Shown: positions 60,371-64,000 of the stretch, piece by piece
Layout: every line of letters starts with the position of its first letter
Position numbering within the stretch: position 1 is the stretch's first letter
Assembly: GCA_900491605.1 (NCBI GenBank)
Contig: UESW01004566.1
Coordinates: 672,158 to 736,157, forward strand
DNA: 64,000 bases
Source: Calamus simplicifolius
Taxonomy: Eukaryota > Streptophyta > Magnoliopsida > Arecales > Arecaceae
Direction of reading: 5' to 3'
Notes under the pieces: model-generated
What the model was told of the DNA's origin: nothing
What the model saw: the letters and a program-made list of their open reading frames with translations, nothing else
Database searches by the model: none
Position numbers and translations under genes: made by a program

Positions 60371-63061
60371 ATGAAGGGCCCAAATAATGTTGCCTCAGAG
60401 ACCACCCTGGAGGATTTCGATAGAATCTGCTGACTTTATAGAGTTCCGGGGGAGTCATTCAAGATGATTACCGACAATCCATCTTCGATAAAGGAGTGGA
60501 AGCCCCGATTTTTTATTGCCGAAGGGAATATCGGTTCAGATTTTTCGAGGGGATGGGCGAGTTATATGAAGGATCCAGAGGCGCGCCTGGAGTTGAGCGA
60601 GCGGGAGAAAAGAGATCTGATGACCCTTCGCAATGGTTCGGAGGTATCAGCTAGCACTCTGTTGGTGGAGGATGCCCTCTTCGCCACCGGGCTTAACTCT
60701 ATCGACCCTCAAGGTAAGGTACCTTTCCTCTTTCGTTACAATGGCCGGTGTATTTGGGTATTTCTGTTCGATTGAACCGTTTAGTGTGTTTTCAGCCAAG
60801 AGGTCGGCGTTTGTGGGCCAGATAAAGAAGGAGCTGGGAAAGCGTCATAGGGGCTCCAGCTCTGGGGAAAAACACAAATCCGAGAAGAGGTCTCGCCCTT
60901 CCGGGACTCGCTCGAAGGGACCGAGGAAGGACAGTTCCAGTCACCGCTCTCCTGTCCCAATAAGGGAGGAAGTGGGAGCACAGACCGTGGTTGATGAGCC
61001 CTCCCTACCGGAGGGGGGCAAAGTAACAGAGGAAATCACTAGGGGGAGCTCGAAGGGAGCTTTTGAGGTTTTTCCTCTCCAAGTAGTAGTCGTGTCAGAC
61101 GATGCCGAGGAGATGTCGCCAGTCGGTCCGGTGATTTCCTTGCCAGAGGTTTTTCAGTCACCAGCGGTGAGGAGTCCACCACGTATGGGAGAGACCCTTG
61201 CTTAGGTAGAAGGGTTGGGAGAGGTAGCGGTGGCTACCGAAGCTCAAGCGGAGCAGCCTGTTGAAAGGGTGGTGGAGGTCGTGCTACCTCTCGCTGAGGG
61301 TCCCTCTTTCGCGGTCCCTGGGGACGTTGTGGAAGAGGTTGAAGTTCGGATGGAGTATATCGGAGGCAAAGCATCAGTAGGAGAGGAAGAAGAAGAAGAA
61401 GAGTCGCTGAATGAAGGGGATGTTCGGGCCGAGATTCCCTTAGTCGAGGCTGAAGCATTAGAGGCCTTGCAGGTTAGAGTTCTGGAAGAGAAAGCTGAGT
61501 GGATGGTTCCTCGAACCGAAATTCCTCAGGCTAGTTCTTCGGCCATGAGTTCTTTTGTCCACAGCCCGGAGGTAGATGATATGCTCACCACCTTGATGAG
61601 GTCTATTTTGTGTGCGGGAGAGAGTTCCTCGACGGACGAGCCTGCCGTCGAGGATATCATTGAGGCGGCTTTCGGTCGGCTCGGGGCACCGAAGGATGCT
61701 TTCCTTCTCTCCGAAATCAATAATACTACTCTCATGACGATGGCTTCAAACTACATCTCCCGGGTAAGTTACTGTACCGAGGTTGTATTTCTTGATTGGT
61801 CGGTCGGGCCGTGGTTTCTCACTTATGTTTTTCTCGCAGAATGCCTTGGTTATAAGGGCAATGAACTGGCGTTTAAATTTGGCCACTGGGGCTTGCGCTC
61901 AGGCCAGGAAGGAAGCGGCCGACCTTCGGGCGAGGGTGGATTCAACCAGCCGGCTTTCCATGGCCTTAGCATCCGCTAGGGTGGATTTCGAGAGGGTGAG
62001 CAAGTCTCACCGACTTGCAGCTGAAAGGGCTTCTCAATTTGAAGCCCAAGTTAGAGAGCTCCAGGGTTTCCGCAAACAATCAGACAAGGCTTGCCTGGAG
62101 TTATCCCAAATTAAGGAAAAGCATGATGACAAGATTAAGACCATGCAGCAGTATTTCGACAAAGGTGGAACCAGCTGAGGGCTAGTCATTCCAAGGAAAA
62201 GCAATTGGGGCAGGAGGCTCAAGGAGGAGGAGCGCAAGTGCCGGCGACAACGGGATCAGCTTGCCGATCTGAATAAGGAATTCGTCGATATGGAGAATCG
62301 GCTGAAGTGGCAACATGAGCAGATTGCTAGGCTCACCAATGATCTTGACCAATCTCGGCGGGAAGTTGGAGACAAGCAGTCCCAAATTAATGACCTCAAG
62401 GAGGGCCTTCAACAAAATAAATCGGCCAAACTGAAGGCCTTGGAAAAGGTTCAGGAGCTGAGTAATAAAATGGCTCGGTGGGAGGAAGAGGTATGGTGTC
62501 TTCCTATTTATTTGCTTTCGGCACTTTTCTTTCGTGCGTGGGCTCAAGCATTCCAATGTTTTGCATATGGCCAAGGTCGAGCTCGAGGCGCAGGAGTAGT
62601 TTAAAGCTCTAAAGGCGGAATTGGCCGCGAGTCGTCAAATGAATCTTGAACTCGGGAACCAGTTAGCTGAAGCTAACAAGAGGGTTACCTTGGTTGTGGA
62701 GGAGTACAAAGGCTCTGTGCAATTTTCTGAGGAGCGGAGGGAGGCCTGTGCCGATGCATTCCGGTTCACCGAGGAGGAAACTCGGGCGAAAATCTCCCAG
62801 GTATTTCCCGAGTTAGATTTATCTTTTCTGGAGGCCGAGCTACTCGATGCCTGCACCTCGAGAGCCGAAGAAGCTAAGTATGAGGATATTTCGGACGTCG
62901 ATCTTGACGCCATCTTGGGCCCTAATGAGGCCGTGGCTCCTGAAGAATGCCCTCAGCTCGCTGCCGAGGAACCAACAACATTCGAAGTGGGTGAAGCAGG
63001 TCAAGTCCTCCCGGATGTTACCGAGGAGGCTCCTGGGACCGACCCAAACCATGACTCTTAA
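60371..63061 (+). pseudogene. Antisense accessory ORF of element B
   Basis: This frame runs opposite to the element's own direction, as in element A. It starts MKGPNNVASETTLEDFD at 60,371, has an in-frame TGA near 60,431-60,433, then IKEWKPRFFIAEGN, related to the KGWKSRFFF motif of element A's ORF. Good splice sites suggest introns at about 60,715-60,796 and 61,764-61,839. An in-frame TAG at 61,203-61,205 splits a Glu-rich middle. The last part (61,840-63,061) is a long coiled coil with frameshifts near 62,170-62,290 and a possible third intron near 62,490-62,575. The N-terminal domain is much shorter than in element A. No pol of this element lies within the window; it should be beyond the right edge. 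Confidence 0.6.
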
Positions 63062-64000
63062 GGGTTGCTTATGTATTTTTGCCTCTCAGATTTGTAATCT
63101 GGCCGAAACTTTTAATGAATGGGTCTTTTGTCTCCACTCGTTTGTCTTTTTCGGATGATCTTTTTGTCACGAGTTTTTCCTGATGGTGAACGAATCATAA
63201 TCCACTCGTGTTCTTAGGTCGGTTTATTCTTTCCGAATCGAATCGTCTTATTTATTCGAAGCTAACCGATTTGCTTTGCTGAAGTAAGCTAGCTCGGTTT
63301 GAACTCAAGGAAATGTCTCGGTCGAGGTCGAGGCTAGGTAGATAGTTTGATCTATCCGAAATAAGAAGGCTTGTTTAGCCGAGGCATAAAATGGTTCGGC
63401 GCAATATGACAAAAAACTGCGCTAGTACTTTGACTGGAGCCGAGATTTGATGGATAGTCCGGTCTATAAGAAATCGTCTCGTTTTCTGTCCGGGTGGATG
63501 AGACAGATTTGTAATTCACGAAGGACTTTATTTTTTGCGTAAGGCATTTATCCCGTTGGCCCTTTCCAATGCGTGTCTTTTTAGCGTACGCGATAAGCCT
63601 TCGATTGCCATTGGACGGCATCGTTTTCACAAGGTGATTTCTAGGCCTGTCCGTATCTCAAGAACCTGCAGATAATTTTCTGCATTTAAGGCTCTTGATT
63701 CGATATCAGAAGAAAATCTTTTATCTTGCGTCATGGCCTAGGAAATGCATTCGGCGTGCTTTGCAAAGCGCCCCTTTATCCTGAACCGCCATGTGGCAGC
63801 ATGGCCAGGCCATTTTGAATCCCGAGGCTTTCTGCTTTAATGGCTGCTCCCGGCCTGTTTGCCTATAAAGCGGGGGGAGCTGACCGTGTTGGGCTATCTC
63901 CCAAGGCCTTCCCTTTCTGTGACTTGCAAGGATTTTCATGGCATCTGTTTCATTGAGGTTGAGAGTGGAAAGACTGAGCTTTCCTTTTGCAAGTTGGTTT
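63062..64000. mobile_element. Internal region of element B continuing past the window
   Basis: After the accessory ORF comes non-coding sequence with scattered GCCGAG-type words, in the position that in element A holds the 47-bp array before integrase. I see no integrase block before the window ends. Confidence 0.4.

Noticed and set aside
59155..63061. Reading elements A and B as plus-strand retrotransposons with the ORF as gag
   Set aside because: The TATA orientation in the LTRs, the polypurine tract on the minus strand and, for A, the minus-strand pol all give the opposite direction.

Overview
The window is nuclear DNA from a flowering plant, very probably a monocot and possibly a palm (my impression from the repeat families; not proven). 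Four host genes are supported. They are separated by long AT-rich intergenic DNA and by nested LTR retrotransposons that fill about 10.8-26.8 kb, 31.9-40.1 kb, 52.6-53.6 kb and 59.1-64.0 kb. There is no prokaryotic signal: no operons and no ribosome binding sites, but canonical GT-AG introns, poly(A) tails, target-site duplications and a chloroplast targeting peptide.

Layout: 1-4.99 kb is intergenic with one 5'-truncated LINE (1264-1626) in a perfect 13-bp target-site duplication. 4.99-6.12 kb (minus) is an intact BIG GRAIN 1-like gene. 10.8-11.46 kb is a solo LTR. 12.31-21.6 kb is a minus-strand Ty3/gypsy element of TAT type: 3' LTR, an antisense accessory ORF, a 47-bp satellite, then integrase and RNase H. 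It is cut by a minus-strand SIRE/Maximus-type Ty1/copia element (21.62-26.81 kb), which ends at the window's only N. Right after the N, about 0.9 kb (26,812-27,720) repeats 11,399-12,309 without the retrotransposon, so the N looks like a join between two haplotypes or paralogues. 31.9-40.1 kb is a long-LTR, coding-poor TAT-like element. 40.54 kb (plus) is PSBX; 42.58-46.41 kb (minus) is six-exon RPS3; 55.2-57.0 kb (minus) is an EARLY FLOWERING 4-like gene with a 5'UTR intron. 59.1 kb to the end is part of another minus-strand TAT-type element with its own antisense accessory ORF.

The host genes are unrelated single genes: grain-size/auxin regulation, photosystem II, cytosolic ribosome and circadian clock. 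RPS3 and ELF4-like each carry a one-base deletion that would destroy a conserved C terminus, and several transposon frames show the same kind of one-base loss. Uncorrected read errors are a likelier cause than two independent pseudogenes.

The most interesting non-gene signals are: accessory ORFs antisense to pol with plausible spliceosomal introns; an approximately 18-bp motif (CTTGAGCGTCGGAGGGTC) shared by five otherwise different LTRs at a similar distance below the TATA box; tandem arrays of self-complementary units inside several LTRs; four CACGTG boxes in 185 bp upstream of the ELF4-like gene; two clean inverted repeats at 46.7 and 47.9 kb; and a 3' half of a tRNA-Tyr gene at 31.7 kb.
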